The notes below the pieces were generated by a model. That model worked only from the letters and a program-made list of their open reading frames with translations, searched no databases and was not told the DNA's origin. The position numbers were made by a program, and so were the translations under genes. Of a stretch of DNA of 5,577 nt, positions 1 to 5,511 are shown in pieces (the stretch's first letter is position 1; each line of letters starts with the position of its first letter). The stretch is from the NCBI GenBank assembly GCA_019911985.1, contig JAIOJO010000553.1, positions 1 through 5,577 on the forward strand, in the 5' to 3' direction. This DNA is from Sulfuricellaceae bacterium. GTDB taxonomy: Bacteria; Pseudomonadota; Gammaproteobacteria; Burkholderiales; UBA9220.

Positions 1-32
1 AACGGCTTGATGATGGCGGTTACTAGTTTCAT
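1..32 (-). CDS. glnK: PII nitrogen regulatory protein GlnK/GlnB family, 5' end only (partial)
   Basis: Only the first ten codons and two further bases are inside the window. They read MKLVTAIIKP, the characteristic N-terminus (first beta strand) of PII signalling proteins. PII trimers sense 2-oxoglutarate and ATP/ADP and control the ammonium channel AmtB, nitrogen regulators and metabolic enzymes. The ATG at 32-30 is preceded by a good Shine-Dalgarno, GAGGTG (39-44 on the plus strand), 6 nt away. An in-frame GTG at 41-39 lies inside that Shine-Dalgarno, so ATG is the preferred start. The codons GTG-AAA-CTA and ATG-AAA-CTA form a 9-nt near repeat. The gene follows torF on the same strand after 63 nt and probably shares its nitrogen-regulated promoter. 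GlnK rather than GlnB is inferred from that context; the ten residues cannot separate the two. Confidence 0.82.
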   Translation of the reverse strand, partial: MKLVTAIIKP

Positions 33-66
33 TAGTTTCACCTCACAAAATTGGGAGAAAATGTCC

Positions 67-82
67 GCCGGTGCTTACCGGC
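67..82 (-). other. Small perfect hairpin in the torF-glnK gap
   Basis: The sequence GCCGGT-N4-ACCGGC is a perfect 6-bp GC-rich stem with a 4-nt loop, 13 nt downstream of the torF stop codon in transcription order. On the minus strand the following bases are GGACATTTTCTCCC, so there is a short T4 run but no proper U tract directly after the stem. It is better read as a weak attenuator, or as a structure protecting the upstream mRNA 3' end, than as a full terminator. That would allow read-through into glnK at an altered level. Confidence 0.4.
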
Positions 83-95
83 ACGCATGCTCTAC

Positions 96-887
96 TTAGA
101 AAGTTTTGCCGAAGGACAGCACCAGGGTCCCGGAACCGATATCCTTGTTGCCAACGCAGTAAGGCTCGGCCTTGGAGCAGTCGCCTTTGGAATTCGTGTC
201 CAGGTAATTCAAACCCACGGTGCCGAATCCCACATCCTTGGTGACGCCCAGTTTCCAATCGGTGTAGGAAGCATCGGAGAAGTTCTTGACCTGCTGGTGG
301 CCGACGTGGCCCGACAAGCCCCAACCGGCGCCCAAGTCGTAGTTAGCGGAAAGATCCAAGTAACCGCTGCCCTTGCTGTCTTGGTTGGTCGGACTTTTCC
401 AGCCGAACAGGTTGGTCGTGCTCTGGGAATACTTCAAGCTGACCCACTTGTAGCCGATCAAGCCGTAGAGTTCGGTGGTGTCGGGATTAGCCGCTGCCGC
501 GGGGAGGTTATTCGTCGGGTAATTGTAGGTCAGGACGCCCACGTCGTAATTCCAGTCGCCGCCTGCAAACGAATTTTTAAATCCACCATAGACATCGATT
601 TCGATAGGGGCGCTCGTACCGGGATTAGCATCGCTGATCCAGGAAATATTGGACGCCCAAGTGCCGACGTAAAAACCATTGGGGTTAGCATAGTCGAAGC
701 CACCTTGAATGGCGGCCTGACGATGGGTTTGACTGATTCCGCGATAAACATATTCGGAAGCAATGGTCATGTTGCCGGTGAGAGGAGAAACCGGAGCCGC
801 GGCGTCCGCCAAAACAGCGGAAGAGGCCGCAAGCGCCGGTAAGCCGATCACACCGGCCAGAACGAGAGAGCGCGTCAATGTATGCAT
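96..887 (-). CDS. TorF-family putative porin (outer-membrane beta-barrel)
   Basis: This 263-residue protein is predicted to sit in the outer membrane. Residues 1-27 form a Sec signal peptide: a basic start (MHTLTR), a hydrophobic core, and a likely cut after VLA27. After that come alternating polar/aromatic strands such as ASEYVYRGISQT (43-54), ending in LVLSFGKTF with a terminal Phe typical of BAM substrates. The ASEYVYRGISQT segment, the length and the pattern match the TorF/Gcw_chp family of putative porins; the solute is not established. Cys237 and Cys244 lie in one predicted loop and could form a disulfide. The frame is open further upstream, but the start at 887 is chosen because it gives the signal peptide and has AAGGGA 7 nt before it. 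It precedes glnK and is driven by a sigma-54/NtrC-like promoter, which implies a role under nitrogen limitation. Family assignment is strong; function is inferred. Confidence 0.88.
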   Translation of the reverse strand: MHTLTRSLVLAGVIGLPALAASSAVLADAAAPVSPLTGNMTIASEYVYRGISQTHRQAAIQGGFDYANPNGFYVGTWASNISWISDANPGTSAPIEIDVYGGFKNSFAGGDWNYDVGVLTYNYPTNNLPAAAANPDTTELYGLIGYKWVSLKYSQSTTNLFGWKSPTNQDSKGSGYLDLSANYDLGAGWGLSGHVGHQQVKNFSDASYTDWKLGVTKDVGFGTVGLNYLDTNSKGDCSKAEPYCVGNKDIGSGTLVLSFGKTF

Positions 888-943
888 TTTTGTTTCCCTT
901 TCTCTAAAATTGTTGTGCCAGATAGAATCTGTGAGAAACCTAT

Positions 944-959
944 AGCACGCATCGTGCCA
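944..959 (-). promoter_or_regulatory. Sigma-54 (RpoN) -24/-12 promoter of torF-glnK
   Basis: On the minus strand this reads TGGCACGATGCGTGCT. It matches the sigma-54 consensus TGGCACG-N4-TTGCW at every defined position but one (G for the first T of TTGC), with the essential GG and GC at exact spacing. Taking the C at 945 as -12 puts the transcription start near 933, leaving a leader of about 46 nt that contains the torF Shine-Dalgarno. The IHF-like site and NtrC-like boxes upstream support the call. The element also contains a 13-bp palindrome (945-957). Confidence 0.85.
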
Positions 960-964
960 GACAG

Positions 965-977
965 TAATTAACTGATT
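965..977 (-). promoter_or_regulatory. IHF-like binding site between the sigma-54 promoter and its enhancer
   Basis: The minus strand reads AATCAGTTAATTA, which fits the IHF consensus WATCAA-N4-TTR at all but one defined position. It is flanked by an AT-rich run (TTATATATAAAA) on its 5' side, as real IHF sites often are. It is centred at about -38 from the predicted start and lies between the promoter and the NtrC-like boxes, where a bend would bring the activator to the polymerase. The degenerate consensus and AT-rich setting make chance matches possible. Confidence 0.45.
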
Positions 978-1021
978 TTTATATATAACTCTTTGCGGCA
1001 TCGACACATCGTTTTTTACTC

Positions 1022-1038
1022 GGCACCCATATGAAGCA
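1022..1038. promoter_or_regulatory. Weak NtrC-like enhancer box
   Basis: GGCACC-N5-GAAGCA matches the NtrC dyad TGCACC-N5-GGTGCA at nine of twelve defined positions. Its centre (1030) is 31 bp from the centre of the stronger box, about three helical turns, the same sort of phasing as the paired NtrC sites upstream of enteric glnA. It is centred near -97 from the predicted torF start. It would not be called without the strong neighbouring box. Confidence 0.4.
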
Positions 1039-1052
1039 TCGCACACCCCCGG

Positions 1053-1069
1053 CGCACCATCGCGGTGCA
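1053..1069. promoter_or_regulatory. NtrC enhancer box, near consensus
   Basis: CGCACC-ATCGC-GGTGCA matches the NtrC dyad TGCACC-N5-GGTGCA at eleven of twelve defined positions, the first base being the exception. It is centred near -128 from the predicted torF start, a normal enhancer distance for a sigma-54 activator. A further half-site TGCACC follows at 1072-1077 and could extend binding. The box also sits about 40 bp upstream of the proposed ubiK promoter, so bound NtrC might touch that gene too. Confidence 0.7.
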
Positions 1070-1099
1070 CCTGCACCGGGCCGCGTCAAGTCGAATCTT

Positions 1100-1108
1100 T
1101 GATACACT
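1100..1108 (+). promoter_or_regulatory. Candidate extended -10 promoter of ubiK-yifB
   Basis: TG-A-TACACT is an extended -10 element (TGnTAnnnT) 34 nt upstream of the ubiK start. No convincing -35 hexamer is visible at normal spacing, which extended -10 promoters can do without. Directly after it TGTCC-N7-GGACA (1108-1124) forms a 5-bp dyad over the expected start. This is a modest prediction based on position and motif only. Confidence 0.35.
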
Positions 1109-1142
1109 GTCCGCAAACAGGACAATTTAAAGAGGGAAGCGC

Positions 1143-1424
1143 ATGTTACATCAAAAGATTTTAGATGAAATCGGGGCAAAACTAGGGCGCGCCGCAGCGG
1201 ACAGCCCGGCCAGCGAGCTGGAAAAAAATATGCGGGCAGTATTGCAAGCGATGTTCGCCAAGCTGGACTTGGTAAACCGCGAAGAATTCGACGTGCAGCA
1301 AGCGGTATTGCTGCGCACCCGGGAGAAACTGGAAAAGCTGGAAGCCCAGGTGGCGCTTCTCGAACAGCAATCCGGCCTAGGCGCGGCCGCCCCGGCCGCC
1401 GAGCAGAAGCCCACGGCGGACTGA
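1143..1424 (+). CDS. ubiK: Ubiquinone biosynthesis accessory factor UbiK (YqiC/BMFP family)
   Basis: This 93-residue protein has the build of the BMFP/YqiC family. An N-terminal helix with membrane-associating character (MLHQKILDEIGAKLG, 1-15) leads to the conserved stretch ELEKNMRAVLQAMFAKLDLV (25-44) and REEFD (46-50). A leucine-rich coiled coil follows (about 51-76), then a short Ala/Pro tail. In E. coli the homologue binds UbiJ and helps the UbiE-I metabolon in aerobic ubiquinone synthesis, and YqiC proteins form trimers. The length is normal for the family. The ATG at 1143 has GAGGG six nt upstream. yifB starts 9 nt after the stop, so the two are surely co-transcribed, an arrangement seen in many gammaproteobacteria. 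No ubi gene is nearby, so the role rests on family membership. Confidence 0.9.
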   Translation: MLHQKILDEIGAKLGRAAADSPASELEKNMRAVLQAMFAKLDLVNREEFDVQQAVLLRTREKLEKLEAQVALLEQQSGLGAAAPAAEQKPTAD

Positions 1425-1433
1425 GCGCCCGCC

Positions 1434-2942
1434 ATGTCCCTCGCCGTTCTCTACAGTCGGGCTGTGAGCGGCATGGACGCCCCGCCCGTCGCGGTGGAAG
1501 TGCACCTGTCCAACGGACTCCCTTCCTTCACCATCGTCGGCTTGCCCGAGGCGGAGGTTAAGGAAAGCAAAGACCGGGTTCGCTCGGCCATACTCAACAG
1601 CCGCTTCGAGTTTCCGGTGCGGCGAATTACAGTCAACCTCGCCCCGGCGGATCTGCCCAAGGAAAGCGGCCGTTTCGACCTGGCCATTGCGCTGGGCATT
1701 CTCGCCGCCTCCGGCCAGATCCCGGCAAACCGGCTCGCGCACTACGAATTTGCCGGCGAACTGGCCTTGACCGGGCAATTGCGCCCTATTCGCGGCGCCC
1801 TGGCCGTGACCTGCAAAGCCTGGCGTGACGGCCGGGCGTTTATTTTGCCGCGGGAAAACGCCGCCGAGGCGGCTCTGGTGAACGAAGCGGTCGTCTATCC
1901 GGCGGGTTCGCTGTTAGCCGTGTGCGCCCATTTAACCGGACAGGAACTCTTGCATCGCTGGGAGCAGGAAATTCTCCCTGCTCCCCACAACTATCCCGAT
2001 TTTTCCGAAGTTCGCGGCCAAACCCACGCCAAACGCGCCTTGACGGTGGCGGCGGCCGGTTTCCATAGTCTGCTCATGGCCGGCCCGCCGGGCACCGGGA
2101 AAAGCATGCTGGCGGCTCGCCTCCCGGGTATTTTGCCGCCGATGAGCGAAGCGGAGGCGCTGGAATCGGCCGCGGTGCAATCGCTGAGCAGCGGCGGATT
2201 CCGCAGCGAACACTGGAAACAACGGGTTTTCCGCTCTCCTCATCATTCGGCGTCCAGCGCGGCGCTGGTCGGCGGCGGCAGCAATCCGCGGCCCGGCGAA
2301 ATCAGCCTGGCGACGGCGGGAGTGCTGTTTCTCGACGAGCTGCCCGAATTTGACCGCAGCGTGCTGGAAACCCTGCGCGAACCGATGGAATCCGGGCGCA
2401 TCACCATTTCCCGCGCGGCGCGCCAAGCCGATTTTCCGGCGCGTTTCCAGCTTATCGCCGCGATGAACCCCTGCCCTTGCGGCTACCTCGGCCATCCCTC
2501 CGGCCGCTGCCGCTGCACGCCGGATCAGGTGGCGCGCTATCGGGCCAAAATCTCCGGCCCGCTGTTGGATCGCATCGATTTGCAAATCGAAGTCCCGGCC
2601 TTGCCGGAGAGCGACTTGCTGCCGAGCCGCCCGCAGGCGGCACCCGCCGAAAGCAGCGCCTCCATCCGCCTGCGCGTGGAAGCCGCCCACGGACGCGCTT
2701 TGCTGCGCCAACAGAAGCCCAACGCCGCTTTAACGCCGGGCGAAATCGAGCTCTACTGTACCCCGGACCAAGACGGGGAAGACCTGCTGCGGCAAGCCAT
2801 CGCCCGCCTCAATCTATCCGCCCGCGCCTATCACCGCATCTTGAAGGTGGCGCGCACCATCGCCGACTTGTCCGAAGCCCAAACGGTCGCCGCTGCTCAT
2901 ATCGCCGAAGCGATTCAGTATCGGCGTTTCGACCGAACCTAA
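1434..2942 (+). CDS. comM: YifB/ComM family Mg-chelatase-like AAA+ ATPase
   Basis: This 502-residue protein is full length for the YifB/ComM family. Residues 1-170 form the N-terminal ChlI-like domain (Lon-protease fold), with the typical opening SLAVLYSRAVSGMDAPPVAV and GLPEAEVKESKDRVRSAI. The AAA+ core follows: Walker A GPPGTGKS (217-224), RSPHHSASSAALVGGG (267-282), Walker B VLFLDE (297-302), a sensor-1-like Asn345, a four-cysteine segment (C347, C349, C359, C361) that may bind metal, and LLDRIDL with an arginine-finger candidate R380. The C-terminal helical domain has SARAYHRILKVARTIADL (462-479) with a sensor-2 Arg. ComM in Vibrio and relatives is a hexameric helicase that drives branch migration of incoming single-stranded DNA in natural transformation; it does not chelate magnesium into porphyrin. 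The start overlaps no clear Shine-Dalgarno, so translation probably depends on ubiK 9 nt upstream. All ATPase motifs are intact. Confidence 0.95.
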   Translation: MSLAVLYSRAVSGMDAPPVAVEVHLSNGLPSFTIVGLPEAEVKESKDRVRSAILNSRFEFPVRRITVNLAPADLPKESGRFDLAIALGILAASGQIPANRLAHYEFAGELALTGQLRPIRGALAVTCKAWRDGRAFILPRENAAEAALVNEAVVYPAGSLLAVCAHLTGQELLHRWEQEILPAPHNYPDFSEVRGQTHAKRALTVAAAGFHSLLMAGPPGTGKSMLAARLPGILPPMSEAEALESAAVQSLSSGGFRSEHWKQRVFRSPHHSASSAALVGGGSNPRPGEISLATAGVLFLDELPEFDRSVLETLREPMESGRITISRAARQADFPARFQLIAAMNPCPCGYLGHPSGRCRCTPDQVARYRAKISGPLLDRIDLQIEVPALPESDLLPSRPQAAPAESSASIRLRVEAAHGRALLRQQKPNAALTPGEIELYCTPDQDGEDLLRQAIARLNLSARAYHRILKVARTIADLSEAQTVAAAHIAEAIQYRRFDRT

Positions 2943-3000
2943 AGACTTGGCTTATTCTCGGGCGTCTCCGGCCAGATGAGCGGCCGTCACATGACTACGC

Positions 3001-3066
3001 TTGTAGGAGCGACCTCCAGGTCGCGATTTCCAGAACTCCATCGCGACCTGGAGGCCGCTCCTACAA
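3001..3066. repeat. REP doublet (BIME-like), 26-bp inverted repeat between convergent genes
   Basis: The arms 3001-3026 and 3041-3066 are inverted copies identical at 25 of 26 positions, around a 14-nt centre. Each arm is itself a REP-type unit: a TGTAG-GAG head followed by a small palindrome, GCGACC-N4-GGTCGC in the left arm (3009-3024). The right arm carries the same palindrome with one change (3055). GTAG-headed hairpins of this form are the REP sequences mobilised by RAYT (IS200/IS605-like) transposases. No such gene is in the window. It lies between the end of yifB and the end of the oppositely transcribed receiver gene, where REP doublets commonly sit, and it may block read-through or stabilise 3' ends. 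No U tract follows either arm. The rest of 2943-3126 shows only a 5-bp hairpin (2969-2986). Confidence 0.85.
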
Positions 3067-3126
3067 GAATTTCCGACCTTGGAGGAATTTCTAAAACAGC
3101 TTCTTAGACTATCCGGTTATTCCCAT

Positions 3127-4290
3127 TCACGTCGGTGCGAGGTTCAGAAAATTGCGCACCTTCGCGAGCAGAACCTCCTTGTCGAAAGGCTTGACGGCGA
3201 AATCCGCTGCGCCGGCTTTCAGGCTTTCCACGACCACGGCCTTCTCGCTATGGCCCGTGATCATCACGACGGGAATATTGGCGAACTGCTCGACGGACTT
3301 AAGACGGCGCGTGGTTTCGACGCCGTCGATGTCGGGCAAGCCCACGTCCATGAGAATAAGGTCTGGGCGGCGCTTGCGTAGGGAGGCGAGAGCTTCCATG
3401 CCCGAGGTGGTAAAAACCAGGTCGATGTCCATTTCCGCTAGCGTCTGCTTCAGCAGCTTGTGCTGGAATTCGTCGTCATCGACCACCAGGACAAGGGGCC
3501 GGAAATGTTCGGCCAGGCTCTGCAAGGCGCGTGCCGATTCAAGCTGGGGGGCCAAATCGTCCTTCAGGGCACTGGCCCACTGTTGCACAGGCTGCACCGC
3601 GGCGGCGACGGTCTGAAAGGGTTTTTCGATTTCTTCCGCCTTCAGGCGCTTGATCTCGCGCTGCAATCCATCGCGGTCCTTGACGTCGACCAAATCGGGA
3701 TAGCCTCCATGCGACAGCTTGCGGGAAAAGCTATCCAGCGCTGCACCGATGTCCTGTCCAGCCTGCCGCAACGAGCTCCTGGCGGCTTCCATATGCTGCC
3801 CACCCTTTGCGGCATAGCGCTCCAGTTGCGATTCCAAATCAGCCAGACGCCGTGCCTGGGCCGCTATTTCACTCCCGCCAGGCATGGCGGCGGCCGTCAT
3901 TTGACGCATCGCGTGGTGCACCGCCATGGGGAGACGCGGTGTGTCGTGGGTCAGAGGCCAGAATAGGATGTAGTCGTCGAAATATTCCTTCCTGCACAAC
4001 TCGTACACCCGCCGCAGGTCGTTCTTGTTACACAGAATCAGCGTCCGATGCGGCAGCGCGTGGACCACCGTGCTCAGCCGGTAGAGCCCAAGATAGTAGC
4101 GCTCGGCCTTTTCGAGGCTGTTGAAAGCCAGAATCAGCACCTCGGGCCGGTGTTCTTCGAAATCCTGAACGGCTCGCTCGGGGTCGGAGGAAGTGACGAC
4201 ATTCCCAAATTCTTCGCGCAGCAAGCCCCGCACCAAGTCCGCGTCCGAACTCACCTCCGTCGCCACCAGAATTTTAGGCTCGGCGGTCAT
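3127..4290 (-). CDS. Double-receiver protein: degenerate REC, helical linker, canonical REC
   Basis: This 387-residue soluble protein has no output domain. Residues 5-130 look like a receiver fold without its chemistry: aligned to the second receiver, the acidic pair is T11/E12, the phospho-Asp is A55, the switch Thr is C87 and the Lys is W111 (LFWPL). Residues about 140-262 are helical and charged, probably a coiled coil. Residues 266-384 form a canonical receiver with D271/D272, phospho-acceptor D315 (LILMD), T345 and K367 (VKPFD). The start at 4290 is chosen because its ATG overlaps the stop of the REC-EAL gene (ATGA), a strong coupling signal; the frame is open 17 codons further upstream, but that lies inside the neighbouring gene. 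It is likely a response-regulator adaptor working with the REC-EAL enzyme, perhaps through the dead receiver as a dimerisation or docking module. No specific named family is recognised. Confidence 0.85.
   Translation of the reverse strand: MTAEPKILVATEVSSDADLVRGLLREEFGNVVTSSDPERAVQDFEEHRPEVLILAFNSLEKAERYYLGLYRLSTVVHALPHRTLILCNKNDLRRVYELCRKEYFDDYILFWPLTHDTPRLPMAVHHAMRQMTAAAMPGGSEIAAQARRLADLESQLERYAAKGGQHMEAARSSLRQAGQDIGAALDSFSRKLSHGGYPDLVDVKDRDGLQREIKRLKAEEIEKPFQTVAAAVQPVQQWASALKDDLAPQLESARALQSLAEHFRPLVLVVDDDEFQHKLLKQTLAEMDIDLVFTTSGMEALASLRKRRPDLILMDVGLPDIDGVETTRRLKSVEQFANIPVVMITGHSEKAVVVESLKAGAADFAVKPFDKEVLLAKVRNFLNLAPT
4287..4290 (-). other. ATGA stop-start overlap coupling the REC-EAL and double-REC genes
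   Basis: On the minus strand the TGA of the REC-EAL gene (4289-4287) shares bases with the ATG of the downstream gene (4290-4288). No Shine-Dalgarno is visible in the preceding bases (TTGGCAATCAAAGC), so the downstream protein is probably made by ribosomes terminating on the upstream gene. This fixes its start and suggests linked amounts of the two proteins. Confidence 0.8.
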
Positions 4291-5489
4291 GCTTTGATTG
4301 CCAAAAGTTTGCCGAGGCGGGATTCCCATGTGGACAGCCATCCCATGACCTCTGCCGCAGGCATCGGCTTGGCAATGAAGTAGCCTTGCGCGATGTCGCA
4401 GCCGGCTGCGCGCAGGAACGCCCAGTCGTCCAAGTCTTCCACGCCCTCGGCCACGGTCTTCATGCCGAGTTGCCGCGCCATGCCAAGGCTTGCCTCGAAT
4501 ATGGCGCGAAGCGATGAGTCACGGCAGGCACCGTGGACGAAGCCCCGATCCACCTTGAGTTCGTCGAAAGGAATGTCGCGCAACTGGGCGAGCGACGAGT
4601 GACCGGTACCGAAGTCATCGATGGACAGGCCGATATGCTTCAGACGCAGGCGGGTGAGAATGTCGAGCGATGCCAACGGGTTTTTCATCAGCCGGCTTTC
4701 CGTTACCTCCAACACCAAACTTGCCGGTGGAACGCCCGCCTTGGCCGCCGCGCGCGCAACGAAATCGGGAAACTCCAGGGAACCGAGGTTGTCCATCGAG
4801 ACATTCACCGCCACGTGCAGGTGCAAGCCCGCATCTTGCCAGATGCGGGCCTGGTGCAAGGCGGCGGTCAATACCGCATGCGTCAGTTCGTCGATGAGGC
4901 CATGCTCCTCCGCCGTGGCGATGAACTGGTCCGGCAACACCAGGTCGTCCTCGGGATGGCGCCAGCGCACCAGGGTTTCCACTCCGGCGACCGCTCCAGA
5001 GGCGAGATCCACCTTGGGCTGGTAGTAGTTGACCAGCTTCCCGCCGGTTATGGCGCGCCACAGTTCATCGGGTTCATAGGTCTTGGGGACGATATGAAAT
5101 GCCACGCTATCTCGCGAGGGGTGGCGTGTCAGCACCTGCCGCAACTGTTCGGGGGAAACCGGCTTATGCAGCGCACCGAGCACATTGAGCTGGTGGGCCT
5201 TGGACAGTTTCTCGGCGGTCTGCAGGATGCGCTCGTCCTCGCCGCTTACCAGTACCAAGCCGCCGGCATAGTTAATACGCACCAACTGCCGCACGAATTC
5301 CACGCCGTCCATCCCCGGCATCTGCAGGTCACAAAATATCAGACCAAACGCACCAACGCCGGATTCCAGCAGGGCCAGCGCATCCGTCGCGCGCTCGCGG
5401 CAAACGACATCGCTGAAACCGAGGTTTGCCAGTTGGCGCGAGAGGAGCTTGAGCACAAAGGGTTCATCATCGACTAACAGGATTTTCAT
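4287..5489 (-). CDS. REC-EAL response regulator, predicted c-di-GMP phosphodiesterase
   Basis: This 400-residue cytoplasmic protein has an N-terminal receiver (1-120) with acidic pair D7/D8, phospho-acceptor D54 (FCDLQMPGMDG), Ser82 at the switch position (VSGED) and K109 (HKP). A linker follows, then an EAL domain (about 143-390). The residues needed for c-di-GMP hydrolysis are visible: E171 in GVETLVRW (ETL replaces EAL), N229 (NVS), E261 (LEVTES), D291/D292 (IDDFGTG), K312 and D314 (LKVDR), E348 and E351 (AEGVE) and Q368 (QGY). No GGDEF domain is present, so net degradation of c-di-GMP under control of receiver phosphorylation is expected. The domain order resembles RocR of Pseudomonas. 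The ATG at 5489 has GGGA 7 nt upstream. It lies 22 nt after an upstream gene and overlaps the downstream double-REC gene, forming one signalling operon. Its sensor kinase is not in the window. Confidence 0.93.
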   Translation of the reverse strand: MKILLVDDEPFVLKLLSRQLANLGFSDVVCRERATDALALLESGVGAFGLIFCDLQMPGMDGVEFVRQLVRINYAGGLVLVSGEDERILQTAEKLSKAHQLNVLGALHKPVSPEQLRQVLTRHPSRDSVAFHIVPKTYEPDELWRAITGGKLVNYYQPKVDLASGAVAGVETLVRWRHPEDDLVLPDQFIATAEEHGLIDELTHAVLTAALHQARIWQDAGLHLHVAVNVSMDNLGSLEFPDFVARAAAKAGVPPASLVLEVTESRLMKNPLASLDILTRLRLKHIGLSIDDFGTGHSSLAQLRDIPFDELKVDRGFVHGACRDSSLRAIFEASLGMARQLGMKTVAEGVEDLDDWAFLRAAGCDIAQGYFIAKPMPAAEVMGWLSTWESRLGKLLAIKA

Positions 5490-5511
5490 GGTTTTTTCCC
5501 AGCCTTGTTTT

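Noticed and set aside
51..842. Long plus-strand open frame (263 codons, TTG start) opposite torF
   Set aside because: It lies entirely antisense to a gene with a clear signal peptide, barrel pattern and promoter. The translation has no recognisable domain, and its length follows from the absence of stops in the complement of a GC-rich coding frame.
905..920. Second sigma-54 promoter for torF
   Set aside because: TGGCAC is present but the essential GC at -12 is missing, and the start would fall at the Shine-Dalgarno, leaving no usable leader.
888..1076. 63-codon N-terminal extension of torF
   Set aside because: It would bury the signal peptide inside the protein, run across the sigma-54 and IHF sites, and place the start within the NtrC region. 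The ATG at 887 has a proper Shine-Dalgarno and yields a standard secreted precursor.
1932..2711. 259-codon minus-strand open frame inside yifB
   Set aside because: It is antisense to the conserved AAA+ core, is low-complexity (Ala, Arg, Gly, Gln rich), and has no ribosome binding site or family resemblance that I can see.
2969..2986. Terminator after yifB
   Set aside because: CGGCC-N8-GGCCG is only a 5-bp stem and is followed by TCACATGAC rather than a T run, so it does not qualify as an intrinsic terminator.
3001..3066. Reading the inverted repeat as a simple intrinsic terminator or a CRISPR remnant
   Set aside because: No T run follows on either strand, and there are only two inverted copies with no direct repeat-spacer pattern. 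The GTAG head and inner palindromes fit a REP doublet better.
2477..3094. Plus-strand frame overlapping the yifB 3' half and the REP doublet
   Set aside because: It is Arg/Pro-rich out-of-frame translation of yifB that continues through the inverted repeat; there is no sign of coding selection.
4291..4341. Upstream ATG adding 17 residues to the double-receiver protein
   Set aside because: It would overlap the REC-EAL coding sequence by 55 nt, adds residues without receiver character, and ignores the ATGA coupling at 4287-4290.
4533..5477. 314-codon plus-strand open frame opposite the REC-EAL gene
   Set aside because: It is fully antisense to a protein with all EAL and receiver motifs and has no recognisable domain; a by-product of GC-rich codon use.
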